Shown: positions 52,768 to 60,941 of the stretch, in pieces
Position numbering within the stretch: the stretch's first letter is position 1
How the letters are laid out: every line of letters starts with the position of its first letter
NCBI GenBank assembly: GCA_964652195.1
Contig: CAZZBB010000068.1
Span: 118,930 to 182,929 of the forward strand
DNA from: MSPOR6 sp964652195
GTDB taxonomy: Bacteria; Poribacteria; WGA-4E; WGA-3G
Direction: 5' to 3'
DNA: 64,000 nt
Program-made: the position numbers and the translations under genes
The notes under the pieces: generated by a model
Told to the model about the DNA's origin: nothing
The model's input: only the letters and a program-made list of their open reading frames with translations
Database searches by the model: none

Positions 52768-54147
52768 TTATTTCGAAATAACGAAAGCAAAGCGACCTTC
52801 GTGGTCAAGATCCATAGAATCGGATGCATCAAAAAGTCTGTTAGGGTTTTCCTCATCTACGACATTAGCGGTACCATTTCCAATCAACCATAAACCGATA
52901 CCGGTCTCGGGGTGTGGGAATTTATCATCACGCACAACACTGAATATCTTCGGAAGACCCTCACGGGTAAGAACAAAAGGCTCACTCATGACGAAAAATT
53001 CTCCCAACCGTTCTCCAGTACTCCAGTCCGGCTGGTTGAGAAATTGAAGACGCAGCTGCGCAGCAGTCTCAACAGTACAAGCTTCAAGTCCCATCTCTTT
53101 TGCGCGTTGGTAAATATCATCAAGGGTAGCGAGTTCACCCTCAGCAAACCCCAACTCCAGCATAGAAACAACAACGATATCAACCGTTGCTTCCTCTGCC
53201 ATCACCGGAAAATCCTGGTGTTCAAGAGCTTGTCTGGACCATAGACTGACCATGCAGTTTTCTTCCAGCAGTGCATTTAAAAGCTCAACACCAGTCCTAT
53301 ACGTTCCGAGTGTTACGCTAAAATCAGCTTCAAAACTCACTGCATCTTTTGTATCTTCACCATTATTGACAATGTTACTACTGTCCTGTTTTTGCATATT
53401 TACAAGGTATAATGTACCAACACAGAGAACCAATACCGTTGCTACAACCAAAGCAGTTGCAATCCCAGTCCACGGCAATAACCGATCCATTATCGAAGAT
53501 GGTGTAGGTGTCATGTCAACAATTCTACGCATGATGTTCTGCTTGATACTCGATGAAATCTGTACGGACCCAAGCACTTCTTGGAACAAGAGTTCCTCTT
53601 CTTCTTGTAACCGTTTTCGTGCACGGTGGAGTCGAGTTCTTATTGCTTCTACCGACACCCCCAATAGTTTGCTAATCTCCGTCGTTGTCATTTCGCCGAG
53701 ATAATGGAGCGTCACCACTGTACACTCATTCTCCGGCAATTTATCCAACAGTTTTTTCACGATCTCAAAACGTTGTTCGGTTGCTTTTGTTTCGCGCTGT
53801 TCCGATACATACCGTTCATATTCAGATTTCACCACTTCTTCCATAGGTGTATCCTCCAATGATTGTACTTGCTTTGCAGGTTTATGTTTGCGTTGCCAAT
53901 TCTGACAAAGCCGATTCGCGATGACATACAACCACCTAAGAAACTGGCTCGGATTTTTCAACGTTGAAAGTTTTTGATATGCGCGGAGGAAGGTATCTTG
54001 TGTAATTTCTTCTGCATGATGGAAATCACCGATTTTCCGCCACACGAGGGCGTGAATACTTTTTTGGTATTTTTCAACTAAAATGCCGAATGCTGAGTCG
54101 TCACCTGATAAAACTTCCTGAATCAATTGAACATCGTCTCTCTCCAC
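52768..54147 (-). CDS. ECF-type sigma factor fused to a TM helix and an exported domain
   Basis: A 459-residue protein. Residues 1-90 are sigma-70 region 2 (LIQEVLSGDDSAFGILVEKY, DFHHAEEITQDTFLRAYQKL). Residues 130-185 are region 4 with a helix-turn-helix (TTEISKLLGVSVEAIRTRLHR). A linker (IKQNIMRRIVDMTPTP) leads to a TM helix at about 228-249 (IATALVVATVLVLCVGTLYL). The final 200 residues should lie outside the membrane and match nothing I know (SVTLGTYRTGVELLNALLEE ... MDLDHEGRFAFVISK). The start is GTG with GGGGG upstream. A sigma factor held at the membrane by its own helix implies release or a conformational signal. It precedes the surface protein genes on the same strand and may control them. 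Confidence 0.85.
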   Translation of the reverse strand: MERDDVQLIQEVLSGDDSAFGILVEKYQKSIHALVWRKIGDFHHAEEITQDTFLRAYQKLSTLKNPSQFLRWLYVIANRLCQNWQRKHKPAKQVQSLEDTPMEEVVKSEYERYVSEQRETKATEQRFEIVKKLLDKLPENECTVVTLHYLGEMTTTEISKLLGVSVEAIRTRLHRARKRLQEEEELLFQEVLGSVQISSSIKQNIMRRIVDMTPTPSSIMDRLLPWTGIATALVVATVLVLCVGTLYLVNMQKQDSSNIVNNGEDTKDAVSFEADFSVTLGTYRTGVELLNALLEENCMVSLWSRQALEHQDFPVMAEEATVDIVVVSMLELGFAEGELATLDDIYQRAKEMGLEACTVETAAQLRLQFLNQPDWSTGERLGEFFVMSEPFVLTREGLPKIFSVVRDDKFPHPETGIGLWLIGNGTANVVDEENPNRLFDASDSMDLDHEGRFAFVISK

Positions 54148-54369
54148 GGATTACCCCCACACAATAATATCTCGCCGCATTTACATCCACAGAAACTTCC
54201 ATAAGTACTGAGAATCAGGTTGGCAATGCTTTACTTATAATCATGCCTATAACTTAAGACACATTTTTTTGCTAAAACGTTACATCATTCGAAAAAAATA
54301 GAGTTTTTTCTGAATAATTGTGGGAAAGATCGGGTTCGGAATCCCTTCTACAGAAGAGAAGATCGGGAT
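54148..54369. other. Spacer with repeat copy at 54328-54358
   Basis: No gene. The repeat gatcgggttcggaatccc followed by ttctacagaagag matches the copy at 10535-10567. The promoter for the sigma factor gene (minus strand) should be here but is not clear. Confidence 0.5.
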
Positions 54370-56136
54370 CTATATTCTGAAGATTTCGCCTAATTTACTA
54401 CCGAGTACGCGTCCTGCCCCTAAGAGACAACCTATCAGAATTAGCATACCGACAACACCTAAGGCACTGGCTATATAAGGACCGTCGCCAAGACGTTGGG
54501 AGAGTGACCAGATTGCTTTTGTAATTGGATAGTATTGGTTCTCTTGTGCTAATATCAGACTATCACTGACTTCAAGCATAGAAAATGAGAAGACAAGAAT
54601 CGCACCAGCAAGGATATTGGCGAATACTAAGGGTAATGTAATTTTGTATAATGTACGAGCGGGGGTTGCTCCCATATTCTGGGATGCTTCTTCGTAGGCG
54701 ATACTGGTCTGTTGAAATCCTGCATATATTGATCGTAACATATACGGCAATCGACGGACGGCATAGCTGATAATTAATAGTATAGTAGGGTTTTTCCGCG
54801 GATCTATAATGTCTATCAAACCTGCGGGTAGATTACGAAGTAGAAATGAGGTGTCTGAAAAACTTCCCATATAACCAAAGGCTATAGCAACACCGGGTAA
54901 CGCCAACGGTAGCATTGCTATAGCATCCAACAGGTTTTGGAAGGGTAATTTCTTACGAGTGAGAAGGTATGCAATCACTACGCCTACAATTAGTGCAACA
55001 ACAGTACTGGATATACTGTACTTTAAACTGTTGAGTATACTTGGTAGTGTATCGGCATGGGTAAATGTTTCACTGTAGTGTAGAAAGGTATATGTCTTCG
55101 GTAAAATGGTAAAGTTCCAATCTCCTTCACTCCGTGTTAAAGAGGCTAAAATAACACTAAGATGGGGTAGCAAAGCCATAAATGTTAGACCACCGATGAA
55201 GATGTAGATAATGCTTCGCATACTCCATTTAACATCCACTTCCCTTGAGGTTACGTGTCCTCTACCCAACATTTCATAGTGTTTGGTACCCGTCCATTTC
55301 TTAGAAGCATAGAATGCAAAAGCAGTTAGTACAATAATTAAGACCACAAGTGCATATCCCATTGGATTTTGGTTTGCATCTTGTACTTGTCTGAATATTC
55401 TGACAGCAATAACATCGTTATAGTTAAATATTAGCGGTGTTCCAAGGTCAGTAAACGACCAAATAAAAACCAATATTGCACCAGCGAAATATCCGGGCAT
55501 CATTAAAGGCAATGTAATATTCCTGAAGATTTGAAACCGGGAAGAACCAAGGTTTTCTGCTGCCTCCTCTAAGCTTGGGTCAACATTGGATAACGCTGCA
55601 ACGATATTTAAATACATAATTGGATATAGGTGGAGCGTGGATAATAGGACTACACCCCAAAACCCACTCCCAAACCAGTTAATCGGATCGGCATCCGGAC
55701 TGAGTAAATGTAATTTTTGAAGAAGCAAATTCACACTACCGTAATTCCCAAAGAATTTCATCATACCCAATGCTCCTACAAACGGCGGCATAATCATCGG
55801 TATTAGAATGACGGATCGGAAGATATTTCGTCCTGGAAATCTGTAACGTGTGAGGAAGTAGGCAAGAGGTAGACTTAGGATGCTGGTCATTAACGTAACC
55901 ATCACACCTAAATAGAAGCTATTAACAACCAATTTACGTATATTGGGATCGGTTACCATTAGCTTAAAATAGTGTAAATTGAATGTGTTTTCTATCCAGA
56001 ATGCTTCTTTGAAAACATAGAGGAGAGGATAAATGAGGAATACAAGAAAAAATAGAATTGTAAGACTAAGAATTATGATTATTGGCGGGGTTAAATCGTA
56101 TTTTCGTCTTATCTGCTTCAAGAATGACTGATTCAT
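54370..56136 (-). CDS. ABC transporter permease, iron(III)/polyamine importer type, two fused modules
   Basis: A 588-residue integral membrane protein with about 12 TM helices in two homologous halves, as in the FbpB/SfuB ferric iron permeases. Each half carries an EAA loop that contacts the ATPase: EEAAENLGSSRFQIFRNI (first half) and EEASQNMGATPARTLYKI (second half). The first helix begins at about residue 18. Neither a binding protein nor an ATPase is next to it; the PotA/FbpC-type ATPase at 38693-39784 fits in type. The substrate is inferred as ferric iron from the architecture, with moderate certainty. It is flanked by repeat-bearing spacers. Confidence 0.9.
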   Translation of the reverse strand: MNQSFLKQIRRKYDLTPPIIIILSLTILFFLVFLIYPLLYVFKEAFWIENTFNLHYFKLMVTDPNIRKLVVNSFYLGVMVTLMTSILSLPLAYFLTRYRFPGRNIFRSVILIPMIMPPFVGALGMMKFFGNYGSVNLLLQKLHLLSPDADPINWFGSGFWGVVLLSTLHLYPIMYLNIVAALSNVDPSLEEAAENLGSSRFQIFRNITLPLMMPGYFAGAILVFIWSFTDLGTPLIFNYNDVIAVRIFRQVQDANQNPMGYALVVLIIVLTAFAFYASKKWTGTKHYEMLGRGHVTSREVDVKWSMRSIIYIFIGGLTFMALLPHLSVILASLTRSEGDWNFTILPKTYTFLHYSETFTHADTLPSILNSLKYSISSTVVALIVGVVIAYLLTRKKLPFQNLLDAIAMLPLALPGVAIAFGYMGSFSDTSFLLRNLPAGLIDIIDPRKNPTILLIISYAVRRLPYMLRSIYAGFQQTSIAYEEASQNMGATPARTLYKITLPLVFANILAGAILVFSFSMLEVSDSLILAQENQYYPITKAIWSLSQRLGDGPYIASALGVVGMLILIGCLLGAGRVLGSKLGEIFRI

Positions 56137-56430
56137 ATAAGTCTGCTCAATTTCCTATTTACACTTAACAATTTTGCATTTATTGAAGGTATATATGTAT
56201 TTAAATATGTATGTAATTATACCTTGAATTTTTCAGAAATGCATCTGTTTTATGAATAGGTACAGACAGATATTCTTAAGCATATCTCATTATAGTTGTT
56301 AGTTTATAGTTGAGGATATCTCATAGATTATATATTTGGATGGGTTTCTGTTCTGATCATGTCCTAAAAACACCGCTTCTACAGTGTTCAATAACATAAA
56401 GTATTGAGATGCATTCGATATAAGCACCCA
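56137..56430. other. Gene-free spacer
   Basis: AT-rich. It contains tctcatagattatatatttgg near 56319, resembling tctcataaatcatatatttgg near 10495, so the two spacers share more than the palindromic core of the 10.5 kb repeat. No gene or secure terminator is seen. Confidence 0.4.
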
Positions 56431-59400
56431 CTAATTATCTGGCACATCGTTAGTTTTCAAGTCTTTAACTGGTATTCCATCAGTATCCGTAACCCGCAAA
56501 TAGAATCCCCAACTCATTCGTTCATTGCAAACCTTTACGAGGATGGTATTCTTGCCTGCCTTGAGCGTGACGGGAATAGTGTTTTTATCAAGTATTGCTG
56601 TTTGAGCGTTGGCATCTGTGAATATCTCTTTGCCATTTAACCATATTTTTGATTGGTCATCACTGCAAAATCGGAACAACGCTTTTCGCTCTTTAGGAGA
56701 GGTTATTATTGACATTGCATAAGAAACACGCCAATCAATGTCCTCACCGAAATCAATAAATCCGTCGAAAGCATCATCGGAAAATTTTTTCCAACTTATT
56801 TGTCCATCTATACCTTCATATTTTTTATTTAAATCAATCTGTGTTGTGTCTTCTGGGATGTATTTCGTATTGTATCCGATTCCAACTGTGTTATCAAATG
56901 CTCCGAGCATCCACCATGCATTTTCATCAATCATACCTGTTTGTCTCATCTGTTCTATTGCCTTATCTGGCATATTATTTTTACTATAGTATTCCGCTAA
57001 GCCGAGATTTACATTTACGTGGAAGGTCGGTTTGCGGGGTGGCGCGTTCAACATCTCATCAGCGTCAATGAATTTCAAATCATTAAACGGATTGCCATCT
57101 GCGTCTGTAAGTCGCATAAAAAAGTACGTGTATATACTTGCATTGCATACCTTGACGAGAATAGTGTTTTCTCCTTTCTGCAGGGTAACAGGAAAAGTGT
57201 AGCGGTCAACTTGTGCCCCACTCATTCTTTCATGCTTAAATTCCTCTTTTCCATTTAACCAGATTGTTCCTTGGTCATCGCTGTCAAATCGGATTGTAAT
57301 ATCGCGTTCATCAGGTGAAGAGACAATTGCCGATGCGTATGTTGCAGTCCAATCAATTTCCTCACCGAGCCAGATCATTCCATTTACTGTGTTGTCCTCC
57401 GGTTTTTGCCATTGAATGAGTTTATCTTTTCCATAATACTTTGCAGTTGTGTCAATTTGTGCGGTGTTCTCTGGAATGTAAGATGTAAAGGGTCCAACAT
57501 TATCCTTATTATCGAATGGACCTAAGGTTATCCAAGCTGTATCTGGAACAAAACCGGTTTTTAAAAGATAGTTTTCCGCCATCTCAGGCATCCCTTCTTC
57601 TGCATAAGATTCAGCGATGATACGATCAATACTTGCGCGAGCATTTAAACTCTCTGGAGGCATGGAATTTATCAACTCATTTAACATTTGAATGAAACGT
57701 TCTTTATCCTCTGCATTCTTGGTTGCTTCGGTGATTTCCTTCCAAAACATGTCAAAATAATGTTCATCGGATATGACGCTTAACGCATGTTTGAAATGTA
57801 TTAGTGCCTCATCATAGAGTCCATTGGCGATACAAGCACGTCCAAGGGTTGTGGGATATGAAGAAGATGAGTATCTATAATTGAATAATGCACGTTTCGC
57901 GAAATTTAGTGCTATTTCTGGATAAAGTCCTTTGTCAAGAAGTTTAACAGCAAAATTATGATAATTGTTAGGACTCTGTGCGCTGTTGAGTGCCTTTTGC
58001 CGTATTTTCAACCATTTATCATAAGCGAATTCCGCTTTATTGGAATCCCCTATTTTTTTATAGAGATCCCCTAAAAGTTCGTGCAGGACAGCACTATTAT
58101 CCGTATTTGGGAATTCTTGACGTATCTCTTCAAGGATAGCAATGTGTTTGGCTTCTTGTTCTTCGCGATCGTATAGTCCAATAATAGCGCGAATTGCAGA
58201 ATCATTAAGAGTAGCATCTAATGCACGACGATACCTTGCTTCAGCTTGTGAAGGTTGCGCGGCTTTTATATAGGTTTTTGCCAATAGGTCGTAGACTTGG
58301 TATGAAGTCGGATCAAGTTCAATCGCTTTTTCATAAGCAGCTATCGACTTCGCAAATTGTTTGTGTTCTAATTTTTCAGATACAGTACCTGTTTCACGGC
58401 TCTCTTGTGGTAGATTTTGATAAAGGTCCCCAAGTTTCTTGTGCCACTCTGTTTTTTCTGGCTCAAGTGCAGAGAGTCTTTCGTATTGCGTAACCGCTTC
58501 TTTAATTTTATCAAAGGCTTCATAACTTTCAGCAAGTTTCAAGATGTGTTTGGTATCGTTGGGACTCTCTTCCACCAATTTAAGCTGTTCCGGTATCCAT
58601 TTTTCATAAAGTTTACCTGATTTCGCTGCATCCTTCATTCCTGTTTCTGCTCTATCTCGCGCATAGCTGTCGTCAGCATTTTTTGCCATCTGTTGATATA
58701 CATTAAAAGCGTCTTCATAACGTTTTTCGGTGAGGTAGCTTTTTGCAAGAATTTCATACAAGTACTTTAGTTCCCAATTGTCATTGGAATTCTTTTCTTG
58801 AGTGACAGCATTTTCAGCGAGTTTAATAGCCTGATCATTCATATCACTATCAAGACATATAGTCGCAAGTGCCCCAAGGAATGATGAGGCTTGTTTATTT
58901 TTCATGGATTCAAGCGCGACCTCGGCTTGGTTCAAAACTGTTTTTACCATCTCAGGTTGGTTATTTTTATTAAAGGCAGCAGCAGCGTGATAAAAACTCC
59001 GAATATTCCTACGATCCATGGGTTCAGTTTTACTAAGTAAGTGATATGTTTCGGCAGCTTTCTGGTAATCATTGGTATCCCAATAAATTTCAGCGAGCAG
59101 TTCAAGGACGACAGGATTTGTAGTATCCTTTTCAAATTTACCTTCAAAAATGGTTCTCAATACATCAAGCTGTCCTTGATTTTTATAGGCATTCATCAAG
59201 GTTTTGCGTGTCTCATCACCGTCGAATCGGACTGTAATACCTTCAGAACTGTATGTCGTTGATCTATGTATTGATTCTATCGGCTTTGATGTTTCGGTTT
59301 CGAAGTAATCTAATGCCAAGTCTAACCTATCTTGTTTTGAATATACATTGAGCAGGTCGTCGGCGATATCATTTCTCTTATAAGAACTATTGGTCATTTC

Positions 59401-60204
59401 GAGTGCTTTTTTAAAAGCATTAGCAGCTTTCTCTAATTCACCGATATTACGAAAGTGTTGGGCACGTTGATTTTGCATCTCGAATGTGAGTGTGCCTTCA
59501 ACTTCAGCTTTCTGTAACATCTGTTCTAAATTTCCCTGAAACCGATATAGGGTGACCAATTGCCGTTCAATCCCTTCTCGTTCCCATTCTGATGTGGTGG
59601 CTGAAATGGCATTCTTCAATGCAATTTCAGCTGCATCTATGTCATCATTAAGAAAATAATTTTCTGCAAGTCTAAGGAAGATTTTCTTGTCACTATATCC
59701 GAATACAGTTGCTTTTTTATAGTTGGCGATGGCTGCAGCTTCGTCCCCTTCTTTTTCATAAAGTTTAGCGAGTCGTGCGTAATGTATACCGACTTCTGGA
59801 TACGTTTGGATATATGACTGCGCGATTTCAAGTGCCTCGTCGACTTTGCCAGCAGCTTGTAAACTGTTAACAAGTTGGTCTTGATACTTTATGTTTTCTG
59901 GCTCAGCTTCAAGGAGTTGACTGTAGATTTGTGCAGCTTTTTCGTGCTGATCTGTGCGTGTGTAAAGCGATGCAAGTTGTGTGTGAGAATCATGGTCTTC
60001 GGGGATTGCGATTACAATCCGTTCGTAGATTTCTATTGCTTCCTCTATTTTATCTTGTTTCACGAATTCTTGTGCCATTTTAACGAATTCTTGTTCAGGT
60101 GTGCTATTTTTTTCTGTGTCTTGTGCCTTAAGTTCTGTTATGAAAGTTTCCACTATGATTAACATGAAAACGACTAAAATGAATAACAATTTTGAGCGTG
60201 TCAT
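56431..60204 (-). CDS. Exported TPR-repeat protein with duplicated C-terminal beta-sandwich module
   Basis: A 1257-residue protein. A signal peptide or anchor lies at the N-terminus (KLLFILVVFMLIIVETFI). From about residue 30 to 900 it is a long series of tetratricopeptide repeats (for example IEEAIEIYERIVIAIPEDHD, AAQIYSQLLEAEPENIKYQD), a scaffold for protein binding. The last 330 residues hold two copies of a module starting W(I/W)xLG(P/A)FDN, with IRFDSDDQGTIWLNGKEEF and ENTILVKVCN. They resemble the jelly-roll domains attached to glycoside hydrolases. The start at 60204 follows AGGAG by ten bases; a longer frame begins at 60222. It is divergent from the sigma-propeller gene, with about 740 bases between the starts. 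Confidence 0.85.
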   Translation of the reverse strand: MTRSKLLFILVVFMLIIVETFITELKAQDTEKNSTPEQEFVKMAQEFVKQDKIEEAIEIYERIVIAIPEDHDSHTQLASLYTRTDQHEKAAQIYSQLLEAEPENIKYQDQLVNSLQAAGKVDEALEIAQSYIQTYPEVGIHYARLAKLYEKEGDEAAAIANYKKATVFGYSDKKIFLRLAENYFLNDDIDAAEIALKNAISATTSEWEREGIERQLVTLYRFQGNLEQMLQKAEVEGTLTFEMQNQRAQHFRNIGELEKAANAFKKALEMTNSSYKRNDIADDLLNVYSKQDRLDLALDYFETETSKPIESIHRSTTYSSEGITVRFDGDETRKTLMNAYKNQGQLDVLRTIFEGKFEKDTTNPVVLELLAEIYWDTNDYQKAAETYHLLSKTEPMDRRNIRSFYHAAAAFNKNNQPEMVKTVLNQAEVALESMKNKQASSFLGALATICLDSDMNDQAIKLAENAVTQEKNSNDNWELKYLYEILAKSYLTEKRYEDAFNVYQQMAKNADDSYARDRAETGMKDAAKSGKLYEKWIPEQLKLVEESPNDTKHILKLAESYEAFDKIKEAVTQYERLSALEPEKTEWHKKLGDLYQNLPQESRETGTVSEKLEHKQFAKSIAAYEKAIELDPTSYQVYDLLAKTYIKAAQPSQAEARYRRALDATLNDSAIRAIIGLYDREEQEAKHIAILEEIRQEFPNTDNSAVLHELLGDLYKKIGDSNKAEFAYDKWLKIRQKALNSAQSPNNYHNFAVKLLDKGLYPEIALNFAKRALFNYRYSSSSYPTTLGRACIANGLYDEALIHFKHALSVISDEHYFDMFWKEITEATKNAEDKERFIQMLNELINSMPPESLNARASIDRIIAESYAEEGMPEMAENYLLKTGFVPDTAWITLGPFDNKDNVGPFTSYIPENTAQIDTTAKYYGKDKLIQWQKPEDNTVNGMIWLGEEIDWTATYASAIVSSPDERDITIRFDSDDQGTIWLNGKEEFKHERMSGAQVDRYTFPVTLQKGENTILVKVCNASIYTYFFMRLTDADGNPFNDLKFIDADEMLNAPPRKPTFHVNVNLGLAEYYSKNNMPDKAIEQMRQTGMIDENAWWMLGAFDNTVGIGYNTKYIPEDTTQIDLNKKYEGIDGQISWKKFSDDAFDGFIDFGEDIDWRVSYAMSIITSPKERKALFRFCSDDQSKIWLNGKEIFTDANAQTAILDKNTIPVTLKAGKNTILVKVCNERMSWGFYLRVTDTDGIPVKDLKTNDVPDN

Positions 60205-60472
60205 TGAGATATTACTCCTCATGAATTGCGCGCCGATAAACGTAGCGATTCCTAATAGTGTTTATTTATTCTGTGTTTTAAAATAGATTTTCTGAAGGTG
60301 TTTATAGTGTAATGTTATACAATTTCTAATAATAGACTTACGCATTTCCTTTTGTCTGAAGTTCCAGTGGGATGAAAGGTGTGTAGAAAACGATGCACCA
60401 TACTATTAAGGACTTGATAAACGAGCCAAACATTGTCCCAATCAAATTTGTCTTCCTTTCTCAGTTTGCAGT

Positions 60473-60520
60473 CCTATTGATTATTTTCCAACTATTCCTA
60501 TTGATTATTTTTCAACTATA
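60473..60520. repeat. 24-bp tandem repeat
   Basis: cctattgattattttccaac continues to tatt and then repeats (60473-60496 and 60497-60520) with two or three mismatches. It lies upstream of both divergent genes; it could be a pair of regulator sites or a slippage product. Confidence 0.65.
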
Positions 60521-60589
60521 CAATTAATAGATGAATTTGTCAATATCAATGCAAAGGGTGGCAGGGTTATTTTGTTTTCGTATTTTCTG

Positions 60590-60704
60590 TTAAGCAAGTT
60601 TCAATTCTAAATATTCACATTGTACGTCAATAACGGACGGGAAACCCGTCCTACGGGATATACACCTATCGAAAATCGTAAGATTATTATTTCATATTGT
60701 TTAT
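60590..60704. repeat. Dispersed repeat G, copy 2
   Basis: The better-preserved copy of the element at 39918-40031, in the same orientation. Its central palindrome is GGACGGG-AAA-CCCGTCC (60635-60651) followed by tacggg. About 20.7 kb separates the two copies. Confidence 0.8.
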
Positions 60705-60744
60705 TCTCTTTTTATTTTTTCCTCAAAAAAATCAATTTTTTCCA

Positions 60745-60790
60745 AATAATTGCAATTATTTTCAATAAGTGCAATTATTGCTCTCAATAA
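60745..60790. promoter_or_regulatory. Palindrome and direct repeats upstream of the sigma-propeller gene
   Basis: A perfect 16-base palindrome AATAATTGCAATTATT (60745-60760). GCAATTATT recurs 19 bases on (60752-60760 and 60771-60779), and TCAATAA occurs at 60762 and 60784. Two near-identical half-sites about two helical turns apart suggest a regulator's site about 150-200 bases before the start at 60942. AT-rich composition makes chance possible. Confidence 0.4.
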
Positions 60791-60941
60791 TGTGTCTATA
60801 TATTAAAAGAAAACAGGTGCAAAGTGTCCAATAATTCAAGAATCTACCATAAGTATGTGTAGCCGTTTCCCAAGAGGAAATTATGCTATACTAATCCTTA
60901 TAGAAAATGGAACCTACTCCAATTTATGTGTGAAATATCCT

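Larger units (their letters stand above)
60223..60941. other. Divergent regulatory region between the TPR gene and the sigma-propeller gene
   Basis: 719 bases with no gene. It contains a 24-bp tandem repeat (60473-60520), repeat G copy 2 (60590-60704) and paired GCAATTATT sites around 60745-60790. It must carry promoters for both divergent genes; none stands out as a consensus sigma-70 promoter. Confidence 0.5.
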
